In this document: positions 50,267 to 58,944 of the stretch, one piece after another
Position numbering within the stretch: the first letter of the stretch is position 1
Layout of the letters: each line of letters opens with the position of its first letter
DNA from: JAJXWB01 sp046349085
GTDB taxonomy: Bacteria; Pseudomonadota; Alphaproteobacteria; Rhizobiales; Beijerinckiaceae
Length of the DNA stretch: 64,000 nucleotides
NCBI GenBank assembly: GCA_046349085.1
Contig: JAXMDA010000001.1
Location: 764,749-828,748, forward strand
Direction: 5' to 3'
Notes under the pieces: model-generated
What the model saw: the letters and a program-made list of their open reading frames with translations, nothing else
Told to the model about the DNA's origin: nothing
The model's database searches: none
Translations under genes and position numbers: made by a program

Positions 50267-51241
50267 TTGCAAGGGCGCGCGGCGCAGGCTACGCCCTGTG
50301 CATCAGAAACCAGAGGCGCTTACGACTTGCACGCCCCTCTTCACCCGCCGTCTTCGGATGAGGGTCGCGCCGCGCCAGCGCGCGCAGGCCTTGTCGCGGG
50401 TCTCGTGGCGCGCGTGAAGGGACTGCTGCCCGGCGGCCGGCGCGCGCGCGAATTTCCGGACGACGGCTACGAAGGCGCGCCTGCGCCGGTCGAGCGCTCG
50501 CTGGACGTCCCGACCGAAGAGGACGTGCTCGGCATCCATCATCTCGGCAAGTCCTACAAGGGCCGGCGGGTGATCGAGGACGTGAGCCTGTACCTGCGTC
50601 GCGGCGAGGTGGTTGGACTGCTCGGGCCGAACGGCGCGGGCAAGACGACGCTGTTCTACATGATCACCGGCCTGATCCGCCCCGACGCCGGGCTCATCGA
50701 GCTCGACGGCCACGACGTGACCATGCTTCCCATGTACCGCCGCGCGCGGCTCGGCATCGGCTATCTGCCGCAGGAGCCTTCTATTTTCCGGGGCCTGAGC
50801 GTCGAGGACAATATCCGCGCCGTGCTCGAGATCGCGCAGCCCGATCCCGCCAAACGCGCGGACGAACTCGAGGCGCTGCTTGAGGAATTCGACATCAAGC
50901 GGCTGCGCAAGGTGAATTCGGTGGCGCTGTCGGGCGGCGAGCGGCGGCGCTGCGAAATAGCGCGGGCGCTTGCCGGCCATCCCTCCTTCATGCTGCTCGA
51001 CGAGCCCTTCGCCGGCATCGACCCGATCGCGGTGGCCGACATTCAGGGGCTGGTGCGCCACCTCAAGCATCGCGGCATCGGCGTGCTCATCACCGACCAT
51101 TCCGTGCGAGAGACGCTCGGCATGACGGACCGCGCCTATATCGTCCACGCGGGCCGCATTCTGACGGAGGGGCCGCCCGAGGCGATCGTCGCCGACCCGA
51201 ACGTGCGGCGCTTCTATCTGGGGGACGATTTCCGTATGTGA
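50267..51241 (+). CDS. lptB: LPS export ABC transporter ATPase LptB, with N-terminal extension
   Basis: 324 residues from TTG 50267. The ATPase core starts near residue 87: Walker A GPNGAGKT at 120-127, signature LSGGERRR, Walker B FMLLDEPFAGIDP, H-loop ITDHSV. The first ~85 residues are Pro/Ala/Arg-rich and are absent from the 240-residue family norm; no strong ribosome-binding site selects the start, so a later in-frame GTG or TTG is possible. It powers LPS extraction through LptF/G, which are not in this window. Position after lptC-lptA is standard. Confidence 0.9.
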   Translation: MQGRAAQATPCASETRGAYDLHAPLHPPSSDEGRAAPARAGLVAGLVARVKGLLPGGRRAREFPDDGYEGAPAPVERSLDVPTEEDVLGIHHLGKSYKGRRVIEDVSLYLRRGEVVGLLGPNGAGKTTLFYMITGLIRPDAGLIELDGHDVTMLPMYRRARLGIGYLPQEPSIFRGLSVEDNIRAVLEIAQPDPAKRADELEALLEEFDIKRLRKVNSVALSGGERRRCEIARALAGHPSFMLLDEPFAGIDPIAVADIQGLVRHLKHRGIGVLITDHSVRETLGMTDRAYIVHAGRILTEGPPEAIVADPNVRRFYLGDDFRM

Positions 51242-51380
51242 TCGCGCTGCAACGTCAAATGTGGCCGAAGCGCCACAGCGGAAATGTAAATTGCTCCCAA
51301 TGGTTTAGCTCACGCAATGTTTCCGTTGCCCGGAAAGGACACGGCCGGTTAGCTGAAGACGCAGTCGCCGGGGGTTGTCC

Positions 51381-52991
51381 ATGTCTCGCAGTTTCGTTCT
51401 CGCGTCGGGCGTCGCCCTGACGGCTCTTGTTCTCGCCGGCGCCGCCGCGGCGGCGGATCTTCCGAGCCGCAAGGCGGCCGTGCTCGCCGATCCGCCGCTC
51501 CTGACCTGGACCGGGTTCTACATCGGCCTGAATTCCGGCACTTCGGCGGGCGACGTCACGTCGACCCGCTCCTTCTTCGCGCCTGCCGGCGTCGGCGCCC
51601 CGGAATTCCAGACTTTGACGTCCAGGCTGCCGTTCGGCGATCTCTTCATCGGCGCGCAGGCCGGCTACAATTGGCAACTGGCCAACCGCATGGTGATCGG
51701 CGTCGAGACCGACCTTTCGATCGGCGTCCTGCGCCAGAGCGGCCACGCCGACTACGTCGACATCGTCCCCGGCTTCTTCAACACGGTGAGCGGCGTGGCG
51801 CGTTTCGGCCTCGACTGGCAGGGCTCGACACGCCTGCGTCTCGGCTACGCCGTTACGCAGCGCTTCCTGCCGTACATCACCGGCGGCCTCGCCTATGCGG
51901 CGATTGCGGGCTCGACGCGCTGGTCGACCGACGCATTCGCCATCGGCAACACCTCGATCGTCAACGGCTCGGGCTCGTCGGTGAAGCTCGGCTGGACGCT
52001 CGGCGCAGGCTTCGAATATGCGCTCGGCGGCAACCTGACTTTCAAGACGGAATATCTCTACGCGCAGTATGGCGGCGCCTCCTACGTCCTGCCGACCCTG
52101 CACAATCCGCTGTTCGGCGCCTCCGGAACCGGCCCGATCGCCTCGAGCGCCGTTGGCGTCCACACGCTGCGCAGCGGCGTCAACTACAAGTTCGGCGCGC
52201 CCGTCATCGCCTCCACCGGCGGCGGCCCGCTCGGGCTGTTCGCCGACGTTCCCGGCCCGCGTCCGGTATGGACCGGTTTCTATCTCGGCCTGAACGGCGG
52301 CTATGGCGCGAGCATGCTCGAATCGCAGCTCAACCAGTTCCAGCCGACGGTCTTCGGCTTCGAGGCCCAGGGCATTCACACGAAGCTCGGCATGACCGGC
52401 TTCTCGTTCGGCGGCCAGGCCGGCTACAATTACGAATTCGCCAACCACATCGTCGCCGGCGTCGAGACCGACCTGCAATGGGGCGGTTCAAAGACCCGCG
52501 GCAGCGCGAATTTCACGGATATTCAGCCGGGCTTCGGCCAGGGACTGGGCGGCAGCATCCGTTACGGGCAGGACTGGTACGGCTCGACGCGCCTGCGCCT
52601 CGGCTACGCCATGGGCAACGGCGCGCTCACCTATGTCACGGGCGGCGTGGCGTACGCCGGCATGGCCGCGCGCATCGGCTGGACTTCCGGCAACACAGTG
52701 TTCCCGATCGTCGGCGCTGTCGACGGCTCCGCATCGGGAACCAAGCTCGGTTGGACGGCGGGCCTGGGCGGCGAATATCCGATCAGCGACGGCCTGAGCA
52801 TCCGCAGCGAATTGCTGTACGCCCGTTATGCCGGCCTGCCCGTCGGGGGCGGCGGCACCATCAACGCCGCCCCTATTGGCCCTATGGTCCAGGCGCTCGA
52901 GGTCAGGAGCGTCGGAACGTGGACCACGCGCCTCGGCCTGAACTGGAAGCTCGGCGGCTTCGCAGCGGCCCCCGTCGTCGCCAAGTACTGA
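51381..52991 (+). CDS. Fused tandem outer-membrane beta-barrel protein (Omp25/31-like)
   Basis: A 536-residue secreted protein with signal peptide 1-25 and mature start ADLPSRKA. It holds two copies of one barrel domain: about 42-272 and 296-527. Matching segments: TWTGFYIGLN (42) and VWTGFYLGLN (296); AGYNWQLANRMVIGVETDL (94) and AGYNYEFANHIVAGVETDL (347); STRLRLGYA (149 and 402); LGWTLGAGFEYAL (203) and LGWTAGLGGEYPI (456). Single-copy relatives are about 250 residues. Omp25/31-type proteins are abundant surface porin-like barrels in Rhizobiales. ATG 51381 follows GGGGG. A terminator follows. Confidence 0.9.
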   Translation: MSRSFVLASGVALTALVLAGAAAAADLPSRKAAVLADPPLLTWTGFYIGLNSGTSAGDVTSTRSFFAPAGVGAPEFQTLTSRLPFGDLFIGAQAGYNWQLANRMVIGVETDLSIGVLRQSGHADYVDIVPGFFNTVSGVARFGLDWQGSTRLRLGYAVTQRFLPYITGGLAYAAIAGSTRWSTDAFAIGNTSIVNGSGSSVKLGWTLGAGFEYALGGNLTFKTEYLYAQYGGASYVLPTLHNPLFGASGTGPIASSAVGVHTLRSGVNYKFGAPVIASTGGGPLGLFADVPGPRPVWTGFYLGLNGGYGASMLESQLNQFQPTVFGFEAQGIHTKLGMTGFSFGGQAGYNYEFANHIVAGVETDLQWGGSKTRGSANFTDIQPGFGQGLGGSIRYGQDWYGSTRLRLGYAMGNGALTYVTGGVAYAGMAARIGWTSGNTVFPIVGAVDGSASGTKLGWTAGLGGEYPISDGLSIRSELLYARYAGLPVGGGGTINAAPIGPMVQALEVRSVGTWTTRLGLNWKLGGFAAAPVVAKY

Positions 52992-53013
52992 GCGAGACGA
53001 CGCCAGACCATCG

Positions 53014-53041
53014 GAGCCCGGCCCTCGCGCCGGGCTCTTTG
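53014..53041 (+). terminator. Terminator of the outer-membrane protein gene
   Basis: GAGCCCGGC, a 6-base loop, then GCCGGGCTC (53014-53037), followed by TTTGT. A 9-bp perfect stem with a short T-run. Confidence 0.8.
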
Positions 53042-53138
53042 TCATGAGGGCCGCTCCTGCATGGCGGCCCTGCCGCCCCACGATCTTGGTCGACGGCAAC
53101 GCCCATGCCATCCTCGCGGCGACGAGCGGGAGGACGGA

Positions 53139-53900
53139 ATGAGCGGCAAGGGACGCGTGGCCTGGGTGACGGGCGGCGGAACGGGCATCGGGCAGGCCTG
53201 CGTGGAAATGCTGGCGGCGCGCGGCTGGTCGGTCGCCGTGACGTCGCGGCGGGCGGAGAATGTGGACGCGGCCATCGCGAGCGCGGTCGCCAGGGGCGGC
53301 GACAAGGCGCGCCTGATGTCGGCGCCGCTCGACGTGTCCGACGCGACGGCCGTCGAAACCGCCGCAAGCGCCATTCTCCAGAAGTTCGGCCGCATCGACC
53401 TTCTCGTGAATTCCGCCGGCGTGAACGTCCGCGCCCGCAACTGGCCCGACGTCACGAACGAAGGGTGGGACCAGGTCATCGGCATCAACCTCGACGGGCT
53501 GATGTACTGCATGCGGGCCGTGCTGCCGGCGATGAAGGCGCAAGGGGAAGGCACGATCGTCAATGTCTCGTCCTGGGCCGGCAAGTTCGTGTCGCCGCTG
53601 ACCGGGCCAGCCTATGTCGCCTCCAAGCACGCGGTGGTGGCGCTGACCGAATCCTTCAACATGGAGAACGCCAGGCACAACCTTCGCGCCTGCTGCGTGT
53701 GTCCGGGCGAGGTGGCGACGCCGATCCTGAAATCGCGGCCTGTCGTCCCGACGGCGCAGGAGCAGGCCCGGATGCTGCAGGCGGACGATGTGGCCGGGAT
53801 TATCGTCTATGTGGCGGAGGCGCCGCAGCATGTCTGCGTCAACGAGATCCTCATCAGCCCGACGCATAACCGCAGTTACATCGCGCATACAGGGCTTTAG
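53139..53900 (+). CDS. SDR-family oxidoreductase
   Basis: A 253-residue short-chain dehydrogenase. AWVTGGGTGIGQACVEML binds the cofactor, NSAGVN is the NNAG motif (with Ser), NVSSWAGKFVSPLTGPAYVASK supplies the catalytic Ser, Tyr and Lys, and CVCPGEVATPIL follows. GGAGGACGGA precedes ATG 53139. It sits between the barrel gene and rpoN where core genomes usually have none; substrate unknown. Confidence 0.88.
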   Translation: MSGKGRVAWVTGGGTGIGQACVEMLAARGWSVAVTSRRAENVDAAIASAVARGGDKARLMSAPLDVSDATAVETAASAILQKFGRIDLLVNSAGVNVRARNWPDVTNEGWDQVIGINLDGLMYCMRAVLPAMKAQGEGTIVNVSSWAGKFVSPLTGPAYVASKHAVVALTESFNMENARHNLRACCVCPGEVATPILKSRPVVPTAQEQARMLQADDVAGIIVYVAEAPQHVCVNEILISPTHNRSYIAHTGL

Positions 53901-54070
53901 CCGGTTCAGGATAGGGCCTCTTAACCCCGTCGCGCGGTAATCCACAGGGCGGCTTTCCAGCGCCCCGCCATCGGCTAAAATGCTTGAAGCAAAAAGCGGG
54001 CCGTATATTATTGTGCGGCGCAGCAATGCCTCGGTCCACAAGCGGGCCGGGGCGGTTTCGAGTGGTGCGA

Positions 54071-55642
54071 ATGGCTTTATCCACGCGGCTGATGATGCGG
54101 CAGGGCCAGGCCCTGGTGATGACGCCGCAACTGCTGCAGGCGATCAAGCTGCTGCAATTCTCGCATCTCGAACTCGCCGCCTTCGTGCAGGACGAGCTCG
54201 ACCGCAATCCCCTGCTGGAACGCGCCGAGGATCGCGATCCGGGGCCGGAGGCCGCGCCCGCGATCGACCGTTTTGCCGAGGCTGAACAGGCGCAGGGCGT
54301 CGAGGCCTCCGAGGCGCCGGACTGGGCGGGCTCGGACCTTGCCGTCGACAGCGCGCAATTGTCGGCCGATCTCGGGACCGACGTCTCCAATGCTTTCGAC
54401 GCCGACGCGCCGCCGACGCCTGCGGCGCCGACAACCAGCAACGAGGAGTCCGGCCTCTCGGCCGACGCCTGGTCTGGCGGAGCTGGCGGCGGCGGGGCGG
54501 CCGGCGACGGCGAGGCGCCCAATCTCGAAGCCTACGTGGCGGCCAAGCCAACGCTCGCCGAACACTTGGCGGAGCAGCTCAACGTGGCCTGCGCTGATGC
54601 GACCGACCTGCTTATCGGCCGCGCGCTGATCGACAGTCTCGACGAGGCCGGCTACTTCCGCGACGACCTCGCCGAGACGGCCGACCGGCTGGGCGCGCCG
54701 CTGGCGCGGGTCGAGCGGGCGCTGAAGACGATCCAGACATTCGACCCCTCGGGCGTCGGCGCGCGCGACCTCGCCGAATGTCTGGCGATCCAGTTGATCG
54801 AGCGTGACCGCTACGATCCGGCGATGCAGGCGCTGATCGCCAATCTGCCGCTGCTCGCCAGGCGCGAATTCGCGACGCTGCGGCGCCTCTGCGGCGTCGA
54901 CGACGAGGACCTCCTCGACATGGTCGCCGAAATCCGGCGGCTCGACCCCAAGCCCGGTCGCGCTTTTGGCGGCGAGACGCTGCAGCCCGTCGCTCCCGAC
55001 GTGATCGTGAAGGCCGCGGCGGATGGCGGCTGGCGGGTAGAGTTGAACGCCGACGTCCTTCCGCGCGTACTCGTCAACCAGACCTATGCGGCGACCGTGA
55101 ACGCCGCGCGGATCAACGAGACCGACAAGTCGTTCCTGACGAATTGCCTGCAGAACGCCAACTGGCTGACCAAGAGCCTGGAGCAGCGGGCGCGCACCAT
55201 CCTCAAGGTCGCCAGCGAGATCGTGCGCCAGCAGGACGGATTTCTCGCCCATGGCGTGGAGCATCTGCGGCCGCTGAACCTGCGCACGATCGCCGACGCC
55301 ATCGGCATGCACGAATCGACCGTTTCGCGCGTCACTTCGAACAAATACATGGCGACCCCGCGCGGCCTGTTCGAAATGAAGTACTTCTTCACGGCCTCCA
55401 TCGCGGCCCAGGCCGGCGGCGAGGCGCATTCGGCGGAAGCCGTGCGCTTCCGCATCAAGCAGATGATCGATCAGGAGGCCGCCGACGCGGTTCTGTCCGA
55501 CGACGCCATTGTCACGCGGCTCAAGGACGCCAATATCGATATCGCCCGGCGGACGGTGGCGAAATATCGCGAGAGCCTGCGCATCCCCTCCTCGGTCGAG
55601 AGGCGGCGGGAAAAAGCGGCTCTTGCGGCGCAACCGGCCTGA
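54071..55642 (+). CDS. rpoN: RNA polymerase sigma-54 factor
   Basis: A 523-residue sigma-54. Region I (ALVMTPQLLQAIKLLQFSHLELAAFV, Gln- and Leu-rich) is at the start, an acidic region II follows (about 55-150), then the core-binding region III. The helix-turn-helix is in RTIADAIGMHESTVSRVTSNKYM and the RpoN box ARRTVAKYRESL is at 492-503. It directs transcription of nitrogen, dicarboxylate and motility genes with bEBP activators. ATG 54071 is chosen; an upstream frame adds a non-conserved stretch. hpf and ptsN follow, the conserved order. Confidence 0.96.
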   Translation: MALSTRLMMRQGQALVMTPQLLQAIKLLQFSHLELAAFVQDELDRNPLLERAEDRDPGPEAAPAIDRFAEAEQAQGVEASEAPDWAGSDLAVDSAQLSADLGTDVSNAFDADAPPTPAAPTTSNEESGLSADAWSGGAGGGGAAGDGEAPNLEAYVAAKPTLAEHLAEQLNVACADATDLLIGRALIDSLDEAGYFRDDLAETADRLGAPLARVERALKTIQTFDPSGVGARDLAECLAIQLIERDRYDPAMQALIANLPLLARREFATLRRLCGVDDEDLLDMVAEIRRLDPKPGRAFGGETLQPVAPDVIVKAAADGGWRVELNADVLPRVLVNQTYAATVNAARINETDKSFLTNCLQNANWLTKSLEQRARTILKVASEIVRQQDGFLAHGVEHLRPLNLRTIADAIGMHESTVSRVTSNKYMATPRGLFEMKYFFTASIAAQAGGEAHSAEAVRFRIKQMIDQEAADAVLSDDAIVTRLKDANIDIARRTVAKYRESLRIPSSVERRREKAALAAQPA

Positions 55643-55706
55643 CCCCGGGAATGGTACATGTGTAAACATTTGATTTATAACAGTTTTCCACAGAGCGCGG
55701 CGACGG

Positions 55707-55735
55707 TTGACTTCGCCCGCGCGCGCTTCTAACGG
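55707..55735 (+). promoter_or_regulatory. Predicted sigma70-type promoter of hpf
   Basis: TTGACT at 55707-55712, a 17-base spacer and TAACGG at 55730-55735, about 90 bases upstream of the hpf ATG and in the gap after rpoN. Confidence 0.45.
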
Positions 55736-55826
55736 TTTTCCGCTCGCCGCCAGCCATCCTGACCGAACGCCGCCGGACCATCGAACCAATAATCAGCCGA
55801 CGAAACAGAAGCAGACCGAGGAACAG

Positions 55827-56420
55827 ATGTCGTTGCGGGTATCGGGCAAGAACATGAACATCGGCGAAGCCTTGCGCACGCATGTGCAGGGCAAGCTCGC
55901 CACTGCCGCGGGCAAGTATTTCGACGGCGAGCCGAGCGGCCACGTCACCATCGCGCCCGAGGGTTCGGGCTTCCGGGCCGATTGCACGCTGCATCTCAAG
56001 AACGGCGTGACGGTGCAGGCCGACGGCCGGGCGCAGGAGCCCTACGCCTGTTTCGATCAGGCGGCCGACCGCATCGAGAAGCGTCTGCGCCGCTACAAGA
56101 GCCGGATCAAGGAGCGCAAGCACGACCGCGCCGATGCGGGCGGCGTCACCGTCGCCAGCTACGTGCTGGAAGCGCCGGACCAGGAGACCGAAGCGCCGGC
56201 CGAGCACGATTTCGCGCCGACCGTCATCGCCGAGACGACCACGCGGCTCGGCGCGATGACCATCGCCGCCGCCGTCATGGAACTGGACATGACCGGCGTG
56301 ACGGTCCTGCCTTTCCGTCATGCGGCGACGGGCCGCGTGAATGTCATTTATCGCCGCAGCGACGGCAATATTGGTTGGCTGGACCCGGCCGGCGACGACA
56401 AGGCGAAGGCTTCGTCCTAG
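55827..56420 (+). CDS. hpf: Ribosome hibernation-promoting factor, long form
   Basis: A 197-residue long-form HPF. N-terminal domain (about 1-105): LRVSGKNMNIGEALRTHVQGKL and DQAADRIEKRLRRYKSR, which binds the 30S decoding site; C-terminal domain (about 135-190): AAVMELDMTGVTVLPFRHAATGRVNVIYRRSDGNIGWLDP, which dimerises 70S into 100S particles. ATG 55827 has GAGGAACAG upstream. Standard place between rpoN and ptsN. Confidence 0.96.
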   Translation: MSLRVSGKNMNIGEALRTHVQGKLATAAGKYFDGEPSGHVTIAPEGSGFRADCTLHLKNGVTVQADGRAQEPYACFDQAADRIEKRLRRYKSRIKERKHDRADAGGVTVASYVLEAPDQETEAPAEHDFAPTVIAETTTRLGAMTIAAAVMELDMTGVTVLPFRHAATGRVNVIYRRSDGNIGWLDPAGDDKAKASS

Positions 56421-56538
56421 CTGCAAAGGCACGGCATGGTTATTGCGTCGATCGCGTTGGCGATTGAGTGGGTCGCGTAAGCGTGATCGACGCCGCCGCC
56501 CCGAAGTTCGGTGAAGGCGGGCGGCGAGAACAGGACAG

Positions 56539-57012
56539 ATGCGGATGATGTCGCTCAACGATCTCATTGCCCCGCAGGCGGTCATTGCGTCGCTCAAGGC
56601 GAACAGCAAGAAGCAGGCGCTGATTGAACTCAGCGAAAAGGCTGCCGAACTGTCGGGCATCGACTCGCGCGAGGTTCTCGACGCGCTGATCCAGCGCGAG
56701 CGCCTTGGCTCGACCGGCATCGGCGGCGGCATTGCGATCCCGCACGGCAAGCTTGCCAAATGCACCCGCATCTTCGGCGTGTTCGCGCGGCTGGAGAAGC
56801 CGATCGATTTCGAGGCGCTGGACGATGCGCCCGTGGACCTCATCTTCCTGCTGGTGGCGCCGGAGAACGCGGGCGCCGACCATCTGAACGCGCTCTCGCG
56901 CGCCGCCCGCGTGCTGCGCAACCAGAGTCTCGTGACGACGCTGCGCTCCACGCGCGATCCGTCGGCGCTCTATTCGATCCTGGTGCGGTCGCCGACGCCG
57001 AACGCCGCCTGA
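56539..57012 (+). CDS. ptsN: PTS IIA-like nitrogen regulatory protein
   Basis: A 157-residue EIIA(Ntr). The phosphorylated His69 is in GIGGGIAIPHGKL; RLEKPIDFEALDDAPVDLIFLL and the C-terminal DHLNALSRAARVLR are conserved. It takes phosphate from NPr and adjusts potassium transport and other regulation, as in other alphaproteobacteria. Start ATG 56539; internal ATGs at 56545 and 56548 are possible. Confidence 0.95.
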   Translation: MRMMSLNDLIAPQAVIASLKANSKKQALIELSEKAAELSGIDSREVLDALIQRERLGSTGIGGGIAIPHGKLAKCTRIFGVFARLEKPIDFEALDDAPVDLIFLLVAPENAGADHLNALSRAARVLRNQSLVTTLRSTRDPSALYSILVRSPTPNAA

Positions 57013-57019
57013 ACGCGGC

Positions 57020-58045
57020 TCAGGGGCGCCAGACGCGCGCCTCATAATCGATTGCATAAGCGCCGGGCGCGGCCGCAAGCGCGGCCATGCCCGCAAGCGC
57101 GGCGTCGGAGTTCACGATCAAGCGCACCGGCGTATCGACAAGGAGCGCCTGCATCGGCGCCTTGGCGGTGAGGGCGCGGCGAAAGTCGGCCGCATCGAGC
57201 CAGTCTACAAGGCGCGGCAACACGCCGCCGGCAAGAGTCACGCCGCCGCGCGCCAGGAAGATCAGCGCGAGATCGCCGGCGCAGCGCGCGACAAGACGCC
57301 AGAAAAGACGAATTGCGGCGGCCGCGACGGGTTCCCCCGCGCGCGCGGCCGCCTCCACCGCGGCGGCGTCGGCGGCCGCCGGGCCGAGCCCGCGCGAGGC
57401 GCGCAGCGCAGCGTGCAGGCGCGCAAGGCCCGGCCCCGACAGAATGCTCTCGAAAGTCACGCGGCCGTCCACCCGCTCGAGATGCGGCCAGAAAACTTCT
57501 TCCGCCGCACAGGACGGCCCGAAATCGGCGTGGCCAGCTTCTGTCGTCGCCACGACCCAGCGGCCGCCGGCGCGCAGCAGCGCCGCCGCGCCGAGGCCCG
57601 TGCCGGGGCCGAGCACGAGCCGGGGCGCTTCGGGCCGCGCCACGCCCGGGCAAATCCCGCGCGTCATCGCGTCTGTCAGATGCGGCAGGGCGACGGCCTG
57701 CGCCTCGAAATCGTTGAGCAGAAGCCCCTGTTCCAGCCCAAGCCGGCGGGCGATGTCGGCGCCCTCGATCGCCCAATCGGCGTTGGTCAGGCGCACCCGC
57801 GCGCCGTCGACCGGGCCCGCGGCGCAGACGAGCACGGAGCGCGGCGCGACGCCTCCGGCTTTCGCGGCCGCGGCGAGCGCGGCGTCCAGGCCCGCGAACG
57901 CCGCCGTGCGGTCCTTGAGGACGATCTCCGGCGGATCGCCCGGCGCGCGGCAGAGCGCGACCCGCAGATTAGTGCCGCCGACGTCGCAGACCAGAACGGG
58001 AAAGGGGAAACGCAAGGCGACCGCCGCTGCACCGTGTGAAATCAA
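57020..58045 (-). CDS. glk: Glucokinase
   Basis: A 341-residue Glk-family kinase. CDVGGTNLRVAL is the phosphate-1 motif, GPGTGLGAAALL the phosphate-2 region, and EAGHADFGPS the conserved sugar-contact motif; GGVTLAGGVLPRL follows. It phosphorylates glucose to glucose 6-phosphate. TTG 58045 opens the frame; a TTG at 58015 (giving MRFPFPVLVCDVGG) is an alternative. Divergent from the trehalose operon, whose products make and use glucose units. Confidence 0.92.
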   Translation of the reverse strand: MISHGAAAVALRFPFPVLVCDVGGTNLRVALCRAPGDPPEIVLKDRTAAFAGLDAALAAAAKAGGVAPRSVLVCAAGPVDGARVRLTNADWAIEGADIARRLGLEQGLLLNDFEAQAVALPHLTDAMTRGICPGVARPEAPRLVLGPGTGLGAAALLRAGGRWVVATTEAGHADFGPSCAAEEVFWPHLERVDGRVTFESILSGPGLARLHAALRASRGLGPAAADAAAVEAAARAGEPVAAAAIRLFWRLVARCAGDLALIFLARGGVTLAGGVLPRLVDWLDAADFRRALTAKAPMQALLVDTPVRLIVNSDAALAGMAALAAAPGAYAIDYEARVWRP

Positions 58046-58117
58046 GGACTACGGCCAAGATAGGGACGGCCGGAGGCCGTGTCTATCTGGGCCGTCCGAG
58101 GAACCGAAAGGAATGCA

Positions 58118-58146
58118 TTGAGTTAGTCCAGTCCCATTGCTAAAGT
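58118..58146 (+). promoter_or_regulatory. Candidate promoter of the trehalose operon
   Basis: TTGAGT at 58118-58123, a 17-base spacer and TAAAGT at 58141-58146, 37 bases before the otsB ATG. A GGAACC at 58100-58105 followed by AGTT at 58121-58124 is close to an EcfG stress-sigma site but the spacing is one base short. Confidence 0.4.
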
Positions 58147-58182
58147 CTCCGCTGAGCGGGGGGTGAATCCGCGGCGCCGCTC

Positions 58183-58944
58183 ATGTTTGAAACGCCAGAA
58201 TTAAATCTCTCGCTCGATGAGTTTTGCTTATTCATCGACGCAGACGGGACATTACTCGACATCGCGGCCCGGCCAGAACACGCTCGGGCGTCGCGGTTTT
58301 TACTTACTGTACTGGACGAATTGTACTTCGCCCTGCAAGGCGCGCTGGCCGTCGTCAGCGGGCGACGCATCGAAGACATCGACCGGCTTTTCGCGCCGCT
58401 GCGGCTGCCCGCAAGCGGCATCCACGGCGCGCAGCTCCGGCGCTCGCCACACGCTCCCATTCTCGAAGGCGACGCGCCCGATATTCCCGCGCCCATCGTC
58501 CGCGCGATCGCAGCCGTGGCGCGACGCCACCCCGGCGTGTTCCTCGAGAACAAGGGCAAGGCGCTGGCCGTGCACTGGCGGGCGGCGCAGGAGCGCGAAT
58601 CGGCGCTGTGGACGGAACTGAGCGACGCGCTGCGGGACGCGGCGGCGCCCGCGCTGGCGATTCTGCGGGGGCATTGCGTCTTCGAGATCAAATCGCCCTC
58701 GACGACCAAAGGCGATGCGGTGAGCGCCTTCATGCAAACCGTCCCTTTTGCCGGCCGCGCTCCCGTGTTCATCGGGGACGATGTGACCGACATAGCGGGC
58801 ATGGCGGCGGCCAAGGCCTTCGGGGGCCACGCCTATTCTGTCGGCCAGATGCTGGAAGGCGCCGACGGGGCGTTCGCCTCTCCATCCGATGTACGCGCCT
58901 GGCTGGAGCGGCTGGCCGCGCGGACGAAAGCGAAGCGCGCATGA
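58183..58944 (+). CDS. otsB: Trehalose-6-phosphate phosphatase
   Basis: A 253-residue HAD phosphatase that dephosphorylates trehalose 6-phosphate. LFIDADGTLLDIA is motif I with both catalytic Asp; VVSGRRIEDIDRLF is motif II and FIGDDVTDIAGM motif IV. ATG 58183. Stop overlaps the GH15 gene by 4 nt (ATGA). First gene of the operon. Confidence 0.95.
   Translation: MFETPELNLSLDEFCLFIDADGTLLDIAARPEHARASRFLLTVLDELYFALQGALAVVSGRRIEDIDRLFAPLRLPASGIHGAQLRRSPHAPILEGDAPDIPAPIVRAIAAVARRHPGVFLENKGKALAVHWRAAQERESALWTELSDALRDAAAPALAILRGHCVFEIKSPSTTKGDAVSAFMQTVPFAGRAPVFIGDDVTDIAGMAAAKAFGGHAYSVGQMLEGADGAFASPSDVRAWLERLAARTKAKRA

Noticed and set aside
58100..58124. EcfG general-stress promoter before otsB
   Set aside because: GGAACC is present but the spacing to AGTT is a base short and the -10 differs from CGTT; kept only as a remark.
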